The notes beneath the pieces are model-generated. The model had not been told where the DNA came from and made no database searches. It worked only from the letters and a program-made list of their open reading frames with translations. Source: Alphaproteobacteria bacterium UBA6187 (lineage in GTDB: Bacteria > Pseudomonadota > Alphaproteobacteria > Rickettsiales > UBA6187). Taken from it: 64,000 nt of DNA. This document shows, piece after piece, positions 44,005 to 52,500 of the stretch (position 1 is the stretch's first letter; every line of letters begins with the position of its first letter). The DNA is taken from contig DITJ01000004.1 in NCBI GenBank assembly GCA_002422795.1, forward strand, positions 45,877 through 109,876. Direction: 5' to 3'. Position numbers and translations under genes: made by a program.

Positions 44005-44250
44005 CTAAACTTTAAAAAACTCTTCAAACGGAACATTTAAAATAGCAGCTAGTTTTATTAATACTTCAAAGGAAACTTTATTATCGCCCCTTTCGTATTT
44101 TTCAATTGTCTTGCTACTCAGGCCGGAAAGCATGGAAAGGCCGTCTATAGTTATTTTTTTGCTGATTCTTGCCTTATGGATTTTTTCACCGATATTTCTG
44201 TAGAAATTATGCAGGGAAATGCCTTCTTCGCTGGTTGTAATTAAGCTCAC
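44005..44250 (-). CDS. Small XRE-family HTH transcription regulator
   Basis: An 81-residue protein whose residues about 18-78 form an HTH_3/XRE domain (IHKARISKKITIDGLSMLSG, LSSKTIEKYERG, LIKLAAILNVPFEEFF). It starts at GTG with AAGGAG upstream. It is divergent from glnA across 460 bp that include a structured element. It has no partner toxin beside it. Binding to the inverted sequence GGTTAAT...ATTAACC at 44264-44288 is possible. Confidence 0.87.
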   Translation of the reverse strand: MSLITTSEEGISLHNFYRNIGEKIHKARISKKITIDGLSMLSGLSSKTIEKYERGDNKVSFEVLIKLAAILNVPFEEFFKV

Positions 44251-44263
44251 TTCAAACTCCTTG

Positions 44264-44288
44264 GTTAATGGTTTTACATTAAATTAAC
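44264..44288. promoter_or_regulatory. Inverted repeat in front of the xre gene
   Basis: GGTTAAT and ATTAACC form a 7-bp inverted repeat with about 11 bases between them, 14 bp upstream of the xre start. It is a plausible autoregulatory operator. Its right half overlaps the 11-bp direct repeat at 44276-44286. Confidence 0.4.
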
Positions 44289-44485
44289 CACCAGTTTCCT
44301 GGTGGCCGGAAGTTCAAACAGCTGCAAAGATTCAGCCGCCATGCCCTTTAGCTTAAAGCCTGGACATACGGCATGGCCAACCGGCCAATTAGGGCAAGAC
44401 GTAAAAACACACCCTTAAGCCGGAGGGTGTAGACCGATCTTTGCAGGAAGTGTTTGAAGCTTCCCGGGCAAGTGCCCATAACGTA
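44287..44485. other. GC-rich structured element bounded by 11-bp direct repeats
   Basis: ACATTAAATTA occurs exactly at 44276-44286 and 44486-44496, on both sides of a GC-richer 199-bp segment in an AT-rich region. The segment folds. A 7-bp hairpin (CCACCAG/CTGGTGG, 44288-44305) comes first. A long-range helix of about 25 bp pairs 44306-44331 with 44437-44467 (CTGCAAAGAT with ATCTTTGCAG, TTCAAACA with TGTTTGAA). It encloses an 8-bp stem GCCATGCC/GGCATGGC capped by CTTTAGCTTAAAG, and an ACACCC/GGGTGT hairpin at 44409-44430. No long reading frame exists. It matches no tmRNA, RNase P, SRP, 6S or riboswitch signature that I know. It could be an insertion with an 11-bp target duplication, or a leader/small RNA. 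Confidence 0.6.
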
Positions 44486-44556
44486 ACATTAAATTATTGA
44501 AGTTAGGTTGTAAAGGTTATTTTTACCATTCCAACTATAAGGCAAAATCCTGTATT

Positions 44557-44592
44557 TTATTATTGTAAAATACCAAAACTTTACAATAATAA
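44557..44592. promoter_or_regulatory. 13-bp inverted repeat upstream of glnA
   Basis: TTATTATTGTAAA and TTTACAATAATAA form a perfect 13-bp inverted repeat with a 10-base spacer, about 120 bp before glnA. A further TTGTAAA half-site lies at about 44508-44515. It looks like the operator of a dimeric regulator or a hairpin in the glnA leader. It is not a standard NtrC site. Confidence 0.55.
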
Positions 44593-44710
44593 CCCCTTGA
44601 AAATCGGAAAAAGAGGTGTTATAACGCACTCAATATTCAGGCAGTGTTAGGTATTTGCTGCATATACCCATAATCATACAAATTAATCCCACAATTTTAG
44701 AGGAAATCAA

Positions 44711-46147
44711 ATGGCTGGAAAATCTGATAAAAGCAACAAGACCCCAAATGAGGTTTTTTTCGACCTCATTAAGGCTAATGATATTAAATATGTAGATTTT
44801 CGTTTTACAGATCCTAAAGGTAAATGCCAGCATACCAGCTATGATGTGCGCCAGATAGATGCTGATGCAATAAAAAACGGCATCATGATTGACGGCTCTT
44901 CAATTTCCGGCTGGAAAGAAATTGATGAATCAGACATGGTTATCAGGCCGGATGTAAACACTGCTTTCATTGACCCATTCACAGCCCGCCCGACTATCTG
45001 CGTTGTTTGTGATGTAATCGAGCCTGAAACTGGCGCTCCTTATACTCGTGACCCACGCTCAACAGCTAAAGCTGCGGAAGAATATTTGAGATCAACCGGT
45101 ATCGGCGATACAGTATATGTAGGGCCTGAGCCTGAATTCTTCGTATTTGATGATGTTCGTTATGGCAGTTCTATGAATACATCATTCTATAGTGTTGATT
45201 CACGTGAAGGCGCTTATAATTCAGGTACTCAATATGAAGGCGGCAATTTAGCACACCGCCCTAAAGTAAAAGGTGGATATTTCCCGGTTCAGCCAGTGGA
45301 TTCATTCAACGATATGCGTGCTGAAATGTTGGAAATGCTAGAAGTTGTTGGTATTACACCAGTTCTACATCACCATGAAGTTGCACCAAGCCAGCTTGAG
45401 CTTGGTATAATGTTCAGTACCCTTACTGATATGGCTGATAAAGTACAAAGCTATAAATATGTAGTACATAACGTTGCTGATATTTATGGAAAAAGCGCAA
45501 CTTTCATGCCTAAGCCGATTGCTGGCGATAATGGTTCTGGAATGCACTGTCACCAGTCTATCTGGAAAGATGGCGTGAATTTGTTTGCTGGTAATAAATA
45601 TGCAGGTCTTTCCCAGGAATGCCTATGGTATATCGGCGGTATAATAAAACATGCTAAAGCTATTAACGCTTTCACTAACTCCACTACCAACAGCTATAAA
45701 CGCTTAGTTCCAGGTTATGAAGCCCCGGTTCACCTTGCTTATTCTTCACTTAACCGTTCTGCATCTATCCGTATCCCGCATGTGCATAATGCAAAAGGTA
45801 AGCGTATCGAGTGCCGCTTCCCAGATCCTGTATCTAACCCTTATTATGCATTTGCAGCTATGCTTATGGCTGGTCTTGATGGTATTAAGAATAAAATTGA
45901 TCCAGGCGCACCTGCGGATAAAAACCTTTATGCACTTCCTGAAGCTGAACTGCGTGACATTCCGCGCGTTGCCCGCTCCTTGCATGAAGCGCTTGATTGC
46001 CTGGATGCTGACCGTGCATTCCTTACTGCTGGCGGCGTATTCAAAGACGACCAGATTGATTCATACATCCGCTTGAAAATGGCTGAAGTAATCGAATGGG
46101 AAGCAACTCCACATCCGATTGAATTTATAAATTCATATAGCTCATAA
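44711..46147 (+). CDS. glnA: Glutamine synthetase type I
   Basis: A 478-residue enzyme that makes glutamine from glutamate, ammonia and ATP as a dodecamer. Seen are the [20 protein letters not shown]-terminus, [21 protein letters not shown], the ATP segment [16 protein letters not shown], and NRSASIRIP. The adenylylation-site Tyr is present in [11 protein letters not shown] near the C-terminus, so control by GlnE is possible. An AGAGGA site precedes the ATG. There is no glnB nearby, although glnB-glnA is the usual alphaproteobacterial pair. Confidence 0.97.
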   Translation: MAGKSDKSNKTPNEVFFDLIKANDIKYVDFRFTDPKGKCQHTSYDVRQIDADAIKNGIMIDGSSISGWKEIDESDMVIRPDVNTAFIDPFTARPTICVVCDVIEPETGAPYTRDPRSTAKAAEEYLRSTGIGDTVYVGPEPEFFVFDDVRYGSSMNTSFYSVDSREGAYNSGTQYEGGNLAHRPKVKGGYFPVQPVDSFNDMRAEMLEMLEVVGITPVLHHHEVAPSQLELGIMFSTLTDMADKVQSYKYVVHNVADIYGKSATFMPKPIAGDNGSGMHCHQSIWKDGVNLFAGNKYAGLSQECLWYIGGIIKHAKAINAFTNSTTNSYKRLVPGYEAPVHLAYSSLNRSASIRIPHVHNAKGKRIECRFPDPVSNPYYAFAAMLMAGLDGIKNKIDPGAPADKNLYALPEAELRDIPRVARSLHEALDCLDADRAFLTAGGVFKDDQIDSYIRLKMAEVIEWEATPHPIEFINSYSS

Positions 46148-46172
46148 TATTTGCTATTAGTATTATTAGAAG

Positions 46173-46199
46173 AAAGGGGGGCGAAAGCCTCCCTTTTTT
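46173..46199 (+). terminator. Intrinsic terminator of glnA
   Basis: A stem of AAAGGGGGGC with GCCTCCCTTT (10 bp, one G-T) is closed by a GAAA tetraloop and followed by a T run. It begins 25 bp after the stop codon. Confidence 0.92.
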
Positions 46200-46426
46200 A
46201 TTGGATGGGGTGTAGGGTTAATAAGTGCATATTAACTAACCCGAGTAACGCTTAAGGAAAACTTTTGCATTTAAGTTCTTAGGTGGCTAAGCTGCTGCTT
46301 TTATTGCACAATATAAACAAGTAGTTTAGCCATGAATATAGATATCACAGCATTATACGCCTGTCTTGATGATTTTTGCAAATTGCACAAATCATCGCAA
46401 AAGAATCGGTATATACCAATCCGAAA

Positions 46427-46502
46427 TGGTGGGCCATGCGGGGTTCGAACCTGCGACAAACCGATTAAGAGTCGGTTGCTCTACCAGCTGAGCTAATGGC
46501 CC
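46427..46502 (-). tRNA. tRNA-Lys (anticodon CTT)
   Basis: The minus strand folds into a complete cloverleaf. The acceptor stem is GGGCCAT/ATGGCCC, the D arm is AGCTCAGCTGGTAGAGC, and the anticodon arm is ACCGA-CTCTTAA-TCGGT with anticodon CTT. The T arm holds GGTTCGAACCC. The CCA end is encoded (46427-46429). It reads AAG codons. The adjacent 46340-46420 region holds a GATGATTT/AAATCATC inverted repeat. Confidence 0.97.
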
Positions 46503-46597
46503 ACAATGGGTGTGTCTTGTGTTGGTAACCTAGATACTTATAAAAACAAGCTTTGTCAAAGGAATTAGATATGGGAAGCTGGGCAATCTTACTAAAA

Positions 46598-46617
46598 TAT
46601 AGCATTTTCCATTTTTA
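46598..46617. repeat. Solo family B end
   Basis: TATAGCATTTTCCATTTTTA matches the left ends of the elements at 14150 and 14763. No matching right end is found before ftsK, which ends at 46672. It is probably a truncated copy. Confidence 0.5.
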
Positions 46618-46671
46618 GGCAATCATGCGTCAATCATAACCATATTTATATTTTATAGAACCTATGTGAAC

Positions 46672-48903
46672 CTAATTCCCAACCAGAATCTCCCTTTTCC
46701 CTGTATGACCCGGCTGGCTGATAACACCTTCTTTTTCCATACGCTCAATAAGGTTGGCGGCTTTGTTGTAACCGATACGCAGTTGCCGCTGCACATAGCT
46801 GGTGGAGGCCTTCTTATCACGCAGCACTATTGCCACAGCTTTATCATACAACGCATCTTCCCCACTGCCTTCGGGTTCATTGCCGAATTCAGCATCTTCT
46901 TCATCTTTGGTAATATCTTCTATATATTGCGGTGGGCCTTGCAGTTTCAAATGCGCTACAACTTTTTCCACTTCCTTATCATCAACAAACGGGCCGTGCA
47001 CGCGGGTTATGCGCCCGCCGCCTGCCATATATAACATATCACCCATGCCGAGAAGTTGCTCCGCGCCCATTTCACCAAGAATGGTTCGGCTATCGATTCT
47101 TGAGGTAACCTGGAAGCTGATACGAGTTGGGAAGTTGGCTTTGATAACACCCGTGATTACGTCCACCGATGGACGCTGCGTTGCCATTACCATATGGATT
47201 CCGGCAGCACGCGCCATCTGCGCCAGGCGCTGGATGGAAGATTCAATTTCTTTACCTGCAGTCAGCATTAAATCCGCCATTTCATCCACAATCACCACGA
47301 TAAACGGCAATTTCACCATCTCAAGCGGTTGCTTTTCAATAATAGGCTCGCCTGTTTCCGGATTAAATCCGGTTTGAACTTTGCGCTCCAGCTGGATTCC
47401 GGCTTTTATACCATCTTCAATCGCCTTATTATATCCGGTTATATTTCTTACGCTCATATTAGACATCAGGCGGTAACGGTTTTCCATCTCCCGCACTGCC
47501 CATTTAAGCGCAACTACCGCTTTTGAAGGTTCCGTTACAACAGGCGCTATAAGGTGCGGTATGCCGTCATACACCGAAAGCTCCAGCATTTTCGGGTCAA
47601 TCATTATGAATTTACATTCATCAGGCGTCAGGCGGTACAGGAATGAAAGTATCATGGCGTTCACCGCAACCGATTTACCTGAACCGGTAGTACCCGCAAT
47701 CAGTAAATGCGGCATACGTGCAAGGTCAGTAGTTACAGGCTCACCGCTAATATCCTTACCCAGAGCAATTGGCAATTTAACGCGCTTATCTTTATAATCT
47801 TCAGTCTCCAGAAGCTCCCTTAAATATACAACTTCACGCTCTAAATTCGGCAGTTCTATACCTAGGATATTACGCCCAGGCACAACCGCGATACGTGCCG
47901 AAATTGCGCTCATAGATCTGGCAATATCATCAGACAGGCCAATAACGCGTGATGATTTTGTGCCAGGCGATGGTTCAAGTTCATATAAGGTAACTACAGG
48001 GCCAGGGCGAACTTTAACAATTTCCCCTTCAACACCAAAATCTTCCAGCACTTTTTTAAGTAGCTTGGCATTTTGTTCCAGCGATTTTGGCGTTATTTCA
48101 ACTTTAGTACGGCGCGCTTTTAAAGGATCGGTTAGCATATCCTGGTCTGGTAGTTGGAACTGGCCAATATCCAGTTTTAAGGAAGCCTGCTGCGCTGGTT
48201 TTTTCTTTTTTATTTCCGGTTTATATTCAACTATATCTTCTTTAACTACTGGCTTTACCTGCACGCGGATTGGTTCTTTCCTTAATATTTTCCGCAGCAG
48301 GTTTAAAAGCCCAATCGAGATTAAGTAGCAAACCCTGCTGATTGTTTTTATTATGAAAACAGTTTTCCTATAAATCCAGATAACTTCATATAAACGCATT
48401 TCCATTGCGAAAAATAAAGTTGGGATAAATATACAAAATATAACAAAGAAACTTACATATGGCGGAATAATTTCAGGAATCACTTTGATAATAATATCCC
48501 CGGCAGCGCCGCCAAGACTCACATAAAACGGCCACCATTCAGGCACAGGAAGCAGTGAGCATAACATGGCAAATGAAACCAGCATTATTATGGTAGAAGG
48601 AATTGTTACCATTAATATATAGCGGCTTTGCCTGCCTAATGTGCGACAACCCCACACAAATAAGGCAATGGCAAATAATATTGGGCATAGGCCGAAAAAC
48701 TGCATCACGGAATCAGCAGCATACGCGCCTATTTTTCCCAGAGCATTGGAAACATCCCCACTTGACGCACGGTTAAATGAAGAATCATTCTGGCTATAGC
48801 TTATTATAGCATTAAACAAAAACAAGGCAAAACCCATGCTGAGGAACGCCTTGCCCAGGATTTTTATCTTTGCTTTTACAGAAATATTTTCTTTGGTTGC
48901 CAT
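46672..48903 (-). CDS. ftsK: DNA translocase FtsK
   Basis: A 743-residue septal motor that pumps chromosome ends toward dif. Four N-terminal membrane helices lie in residues about 15-165 and are followed by a short linker, much shorter than in E. coli. The motor has Walker A LIAGTTGSGKSVAVNAM, and MVMATQRPSVDVITGVIKAN. The C-terminal winged-helix gamma domain (STSYVQRQLRIGYNKAANLI) binds KOPS-type DNA. It is complete and normal for a compact alphaproteobacterial FtsK. Confidence 0.96.
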   Translation of the reverse strand: MATKENISVKAKIKILGKAFLSMGFALFLFNAIISYSQNDSSFNRASSGDVSNALGKIGAYAADSVMQFFGLCPILFAIALFVWGCRTLGRQSRYILMVTIPSTIIMLVSFAMLCSLLPVPEWWPFYVSLGGAAGDIIIKVIPEIIPPYVSFFVIFCIFIPTLFFAMEMRLYEVIWIYRKTVFIIKTISRVCYLISIGLLNLLRKILRKEPIRVQVKPVVKEDIVEYKPEIKKKKPAQQASLKLDIGQFQLPDQDMLTDPLKARRTKVEITPKSLEQNAKLLKKVLEDFGVEGEIVKVRPGPVVTLYELEPSPGTKSSRVIGLSDDIARSMSAISARIAVVPGRNILGIELPNLEREVVYLRELLETEDYKDKRVKLPIALGKDISGEPVTTDLARMPHLLIAGTTGSGKSVAVNAMILSFLYRLTPDECKFIMIDPKMLELSVYDGIPHLIAPVVTEPSKAVVALKWAVREMENRYRLMSNMSVRNITGYNKAIEDGIKAGIQLERKVQTGFNPETGEPIIEKQPLEMVKLPFIVVIVDEMADLMLTAGKEIESSIQRLAQMARAAGIHMVMATQRPSVDVITGVIKANFPTRISFQVTSRIDSRTILGEMGAEQLLGMGDMLYMAGGGRITRVHGPFVDDKEVEKVVAHLKLQGPPQYIEDITKDEEDAEFGNEPEGSGEDALYDKAVAIVLRDKKASTSYVQRQLRIGYNKAANLIERMEKEGVISQPGHTGKREILVGN

Positions 48904-48958
48904 TATTTAGTCGTTTTTATGAATTGCGTTTTTTACTGCTTCTACAAAAAATGCTGAC

Positions 48959-49074
48959 TCGTCATTGCGATGAGTCGAACGGAGTGAGTACGAAGAAGCA
49001 ATCCAGTGTTAACAAGAAAGGAAGAGCGGATTGCCACGTTGCGCTCACAAGAGTTCGGCTCCTCGCAATGACGA
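48959..49074. repeat. CGTCATTGCGA palindromic repeat
   Basis: The ends TCGTCATTGCGATGAG and CTCCTCGCAATGACGA are inverted copies. The interior has the AGCAATCCAG and GGATTGCCACG arms typical of a palindromic repeat widespread in proteobacteria, including intracellular ones. The same core appears inside the element at 62534-62705. It occupies the ftsK-lppC gap, which holds nothing else recognisable. Confidence 0.82.
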
Positions 49075-49163
49075 ACATTGGCGTTATTAGTGTGTATAAA
49101 AGAATATATTCTAGCAAAACTTTAGAAATATACTATTAATCTTTTATTTTTACGGGCTTAAAA

Positions 49164-50387
49164 CTACCTATCCCCAAAGCTAGCTGGTGCTGGGTCTATT
49201 ACCACGCCTTTCCCATTATTCACCATCATCACTGCAAAACCACGCTCCGCAAGCCCATCATCGCGCAAGCGGAATATACCATCCACACCTATAAAACCAC
49301 GCGGATTGGTTAGAGCATCCCTGCTGAAATTATCACCGGAAATTCTAGCAACCGTAGCAACTAACGCAATTCCGTCATAAGCAAGCCCAGCAAGTTTTGG
49401 TGCATCATGGCCATAGGCTGAGCGGAAATTACCTTCAAATTCGCTTCTGCGTTCATTAGATGAAGCAGTAAACCACATGCCTTCCAAAGCCGGGTTTTTA
49501 AGAATTGCCGGATCATTTACCTGGTCGCTTGCAAGTAACTGGATTTTCGATTTATCATAGTTATTGGAAGCTAGTATTGCAGCGGTATCAACTGCATTTG
49601 CAGTTCCGGCAGGAAGCAATATAGCCTTTGCACCTGGCGTATTTGCAGCAGTAATCACTTTGCGCGCGTGTTCGTCAAGCCTTGTTATACGGCCTTTTGC
49701 ATCTAACTGGTAATCTTCATTCTTAATTAAAGCCACACCTTCCTGCCCATTCATAACATTTTGCAGTTCTTTTGTAACGGTTGCGCCATAACTATCGGTT
49801 GGCAGCATTGTAATATAATCTTTTATTCCTTTTGAAATACTGAAATTCACAATCCTTCTTATCTGCTGCTCAGGCAGGAACCCAATGGCAAAAACCCCGC
49901 TATTTGCAAGGGATTTATCGTTTGAAAATGAAACTACCTGGATGTTGTTATCTGCCGCGATTTTTGCAATTGCCTTGGCAGAACTGCTAAATACCGGCCC
50001 TAATATTATTTTCGCGCCTGATGATGCAGCTTTCTTGGCTGCATCTATTGCGCCAGTGGTTGAATCTTTGGAATCTATCGGCATAAGCACAAGATTTTCA
50101 TCGCCTATTTTGAAAATAGCCAGTTGCGCAGCATCCAGCAAGCCTTGGCCAAGTTCTTTATAAGTGCCGCTAAGTGGTACAAGCAATGCTATTTTAATAG
50201 AGGTTTGCGCGGTTTGCGGCTGGGCAGGTAGTGTTTCCTCTATGATAGTTTGCTTCTGCGGCTCTTGCGGTATATACTTATTTTCCGCTGTAGGAGTTTT
50301 TTTGCTGATGCCGGGAATATTATACTGGCAGCCAAGAAGTACGGAAGCACATATACAAGCAGCGAGGATATTACGTAATTTTTTCAC
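49164..50387 (-). CDS. Penicillin-binding protein activator, LppC/LpoA family lipoprotein
   Basis: A 407-residue lipoprotein. The GTG start is followed by a signal with lipobox SVLLGC. After a Pro/Gln-rich linker, a periplasmic-binding-protein fold begins IKIALLVPLSGTYKELGQGL. It has AKIILGPVFSSSAKAIAKIA and GLAYDGIALVATVARI. Homologues sit in the outer membrane and activate PBP1a. It is divergent from rsmI with only 17 bp between the start codons. Confidence 0.9.
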   Translation of the reverse strand: MKKLRNILAACICASVLLGCQYNIPGISKKTPTAENKYIPQEPQKQTIIEETLPAQPQTAQTSIKIALLVPLSGTYKELGQGLLDAAQLAIFKIGDENLVLMPIDSKDSTTGAIDAAKKAASSGAKIILGPVFSSSAKAIAKIAADNNIQVVSFSNDKSLANSGVFAIGFLPEQQIRRIVNFSISKGIKDYITMLPTDSYGATVTKELQNVMNGQEGVALIKNEDYQLDAKGRITRLDEHARKVITAANTPGAKAILLPAGTANAVDTAAILASNNYDKSKIQLLASDQVNDPAILKNPALEGMWFTASSNERRSEFEGNFRSAYGHDAPKLAGLAYDGIALVATVARISGDNFSRDALTNPRGFIGVDGIFRLRDDGLAERGFAVMMVNNGKGVVIDPAPASFGDR

Positions 50388-50404
50388 AATTGGTACCCTT
50401 AAAA

Positions 50405-51301
50405 ATGACAGAAAAACCAGATAATGATAATATTAATAATCAAATTACCCCTTTAAGTAAACAAGAGGTTGCTCTTTATATAGTACCAACCCCGATAGGC
50501 AACCTGGAAGATATTACTTTAAGGGCACTTGAGATTTTACGCAATGTTGATGTTATCGCCTGTGAAGATACACGCGTTACCAGTAAATTGCTATTAGTAT
50601 ACGGATTCCGCGCTAGCATGATGGTATATAACGATTTCAGCACTGAAAAAGACCGTAATAAGATATTCCGCGCCCTTGATGAAGGAAAATCCGTTGCCCT
50701 GGTTTCTGATGCCGGAACCCCGCTTATATCAGACCCCGGCTATAAACTTGTGCATGAAGCGCATAAAGCCGGGTATAAGGTAATCAGCCTGCCGGGTGCG
50801 TCATCAGTTATAGTGGCCTTGGCATTATCGGGATTGCCTACCAACAGGTTTCTATTCGAAGGGTTTTTGCCTGTAAAATTCAAGGCACGACAAGATGCTT
50901 TAAAGAAACTGGCATTGCTTGATGCTACCTGTATATTTTTTGAATCAGCCAGAAGGTTATTAAAAACTTTGGAAGCCATGCTGGAAGTTTTAGGGGATAG
51001 GGAAGCCGTGGTTATGCGCGAACTTACAAAACGCTACGAAGAACGGCGCGCCGGAACTTTAAGTGAATTGGTAAAACATTATAGCACCGCCCCAGATCCA
51101 AGGGGTGAAATAGTTATAGTCACCGCCCCAAACCCGAATGACGGCAAAGTTGAGTTAACTGAAGATGTTTTAGAAAGTAAGCTCAAAGAATATTTAAAAG
51201 ACCTGACTATAAAAGAAGCATCCACCAAACTTGCCGAAGAAACCGGGCTGAAGAAAAGCGATTTATATAACCTGGCGCTTACATTGAAGGGGAAGAAGTA
51301 G
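50405..51301 (+). CDS. rsmI: 16S rRNA (cytidine1402-2'-O)-methyltransferase RsmI
   Basis: A 298-residue tetrapyrrole-methylase-fold enzyme acting on C1402 of 16S rRNA. It has ALYIVPTPIGNLEDITLRAL, CEDTRVTSKLLLVYG, ALVSDAGTPLISDPGYKLV and LPGASSVIVALALSGLPTN. The frame extends to TTG at 50390, but the ATG at 50405 is the likely start. Its place next to the lppC-like gene is conserved in many proteobacteria. Confidence 0.95.
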   Translation: MTEKPDNDNINNQITPLSKQEVALYIVPTPIGNLEDITLRALEILRNVDVIACEDTRVTSKLLLVYGFRASMMVYNDFSTEKDRNKIFRALDEGKSVALVSDAGTPLISDPGYKLVHEAHKAGYKVISLPGASSVIVALALSGLPTNRFLFEGFLPVKFKARQDALKKLALLDATCIFFESARRLLKTLEAMLEVLGDREAVVMRELTKRYEERRAGTLSELVKHYSTAPDPRGEIVIVTAPNPNDGKVELTEDVLESKLKEYLKDLTIKEASTKLAEETGLKKSDLYNLALTLKGKK

Positions 51302-51305
51302 ATAT

Positions 51306-51692
51306 ATGCCTCACACCACAACATTCCGTATATATTACGAAGATACCGATAGCGGCGGGGTGGTTTACTACGCCAATTATCTTAAATTTGCGGAACGCGC
51401 CAGAACCGAGCTTCTCCGCGCTAAAGGCATTAACCAATCCACTATTGCAAGTGATGCCGGGGTATTATTTGTAGTAAGACGCGCTAACCTGGAGTTATTT
51501 TCCCCTGCCCGCCTTGATGATTTACTTGAAATAAATACACATATAAAAAACATTTCCGGCGCAAGCATAAATATGCTTCAGGAAATAAGCTGCAACGGCA
51601 ATAAAATAGCCGAGCTTGATGTGCTGGTGGTATGTATAAACCAGAACTTTAAACCTTGCCGGATTCCTGGGAATATAAAGAATCTTTTATAA
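51306..51692 (+). CDS. ybgC: Acyl-CoA thioesterase YbgC (hotdog fold)
   Basis: A 128-residue hotdog thioesterase with the signature YYEDTDSGGVVYYANYLKF. The catalytic Asp is in EDTD, and FAERARTELLRAKG and ARLDDLLEINTHIK are also seen. It starts 4 bp after rsmI. In most proteobacteria ybgC leads the tol-pal operon; here it does not, and rodZ-like converges on it. Confidence 0.95.
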   Translation: MPHTTTFRIYYEDTDSGGVVYYANYLKFAERARTELLRAKGINQSTIASDAGVLFVVRRANLELFSPARLDDLLEINTHIKNISGASINMLQEISCNGNKIAELDVLVVCINQNFKPCRIPGNIKNLL

Positions 51693-51697
51693 CAGAT

Positions 51698-52405
51698 TTA
51701 TAAATCCATCAGTATTTTATCAAGCGTGCCTATCAGTTCCTGCTGGCCATTATTATCAATAAACACCTCTATTGATTCTGGCGCTGGTGTTCGAAGAGTT
51801 GTTGCCTCATCAATTTTCAGGAAAAATATATCACCTTCAATTAGGTTATTTATTTTCTCTTCGCCTGTAGCTGTATCGGTAACTTTAAGCTCTACATCCG
51901 CATGTGGAAAAAACACCAGGTCTTTCCCCTGATATTGCTCAAGCACGTTGCTGTATTTTTGATCCTTCGATGCACCAGATTGGCTAAATGCAGCAACTAC
52001 ATCAACTTCCTTATAGACGCTTTTATTGTTATTATACCAAAAGCCGTAAATAACTGCCGTAAGTATTGTGGATAATAAAAATACATTAATCCCGGGACGG
52101 CGCGCCAAATCAGTTATGTAAGAAAAGCCCAACGCTACAATCGGCACTGTGTTGCGCTGCATTACAACTTTCTTTTTTTCATGGTTTACGTGGGTAATTA
52201 ATTCCTCACCACCATCAATATTCAGCCAGCTTGTATAGGTTTTAAGAAACCCTTTCAGATAAATTTCATTAGAAAGTTCCGCCATCCGGCCATCTTCAAG
52301 CATTTGAATATGCCGCTCACGCAGCTTTAATGCCTTGGCGGCATCCTTTATGCTTATACCTTTACTTTCGCGTGCTTCGCGCAGGAGTGTGTTTATGTTG
52401 GGCAT
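51698..52405 (-). CDS. RodZ-like HTH membrane protein (DUF4115)
   Basis: A 235-residue protein with an N-terminal cytoplasmic HTH_25 domain (LLREARESKGISIKDAAKAL, LKLRERHIQMLEDG, IYLKGFLKTYTSWLNID), a membrane helix near residues 108-125 and a C-terminal periplasmic DUF4115-type beta domain (GDIFFLKID, ESIEVFIDNNGQQELIGTL). RodZ links MreB to the cell wall, so this organism may keep an MreB-based shape system. The convergent ybgC ends 5 bp away. Confidence 0.88.
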   Translation of the reverse strand: MPNINTLLREARESKGISIKDAAKALKLRERHIQMLEDGRMAELSNEIYLKGFLKTYTSWLNIDGGEELITHVNHEKKKVVMQRNTVPIVALGFSYITDLARRPGINVFLLSTILTAVIYGFWYNNNKSVYKEVDVVAAFSQSGASKDQKYSNVLEQYQGKDLVFFPHADVELKVTDTATGEEKINNLIEGDIFFLKIDEATTLRTPAPESIEVFIDNNGQQELIGTLDKILMDL

Positions 52406-52500
52406 GGCAAACTTTATACTTTAAAGCGTTATAACTTCATTATTCAGCATAATCATATAAGCTTCTTTTAAGGAAGTATAGAGGAAATTTACCAAGACAC

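Noticed and set aside
44287..44485. Possible tmRNA, RNase P RNA, SRP RNA or 6S RNA
   Set aside because: None of the diagnostic conserved strings of these RNAs is present, and the multi-branched fold differs from the single-hairpin 6S layout. It is kept as an unknown structured element.
46364..46396. GATGATTT...AAATCATC inverted repeat as terminator of tRNA-Lys
   Set aside because: There is no T run on the tRNA strand, and the loop is long. It is not strong enough to list.
48959..49074. Palindrome as a new element unique to this genome
   Set aside because: The CGTCATTGCGAG type of repeat is widespread in proteobacteria; only its fusion with TATAG ends at 62534 is of interest.
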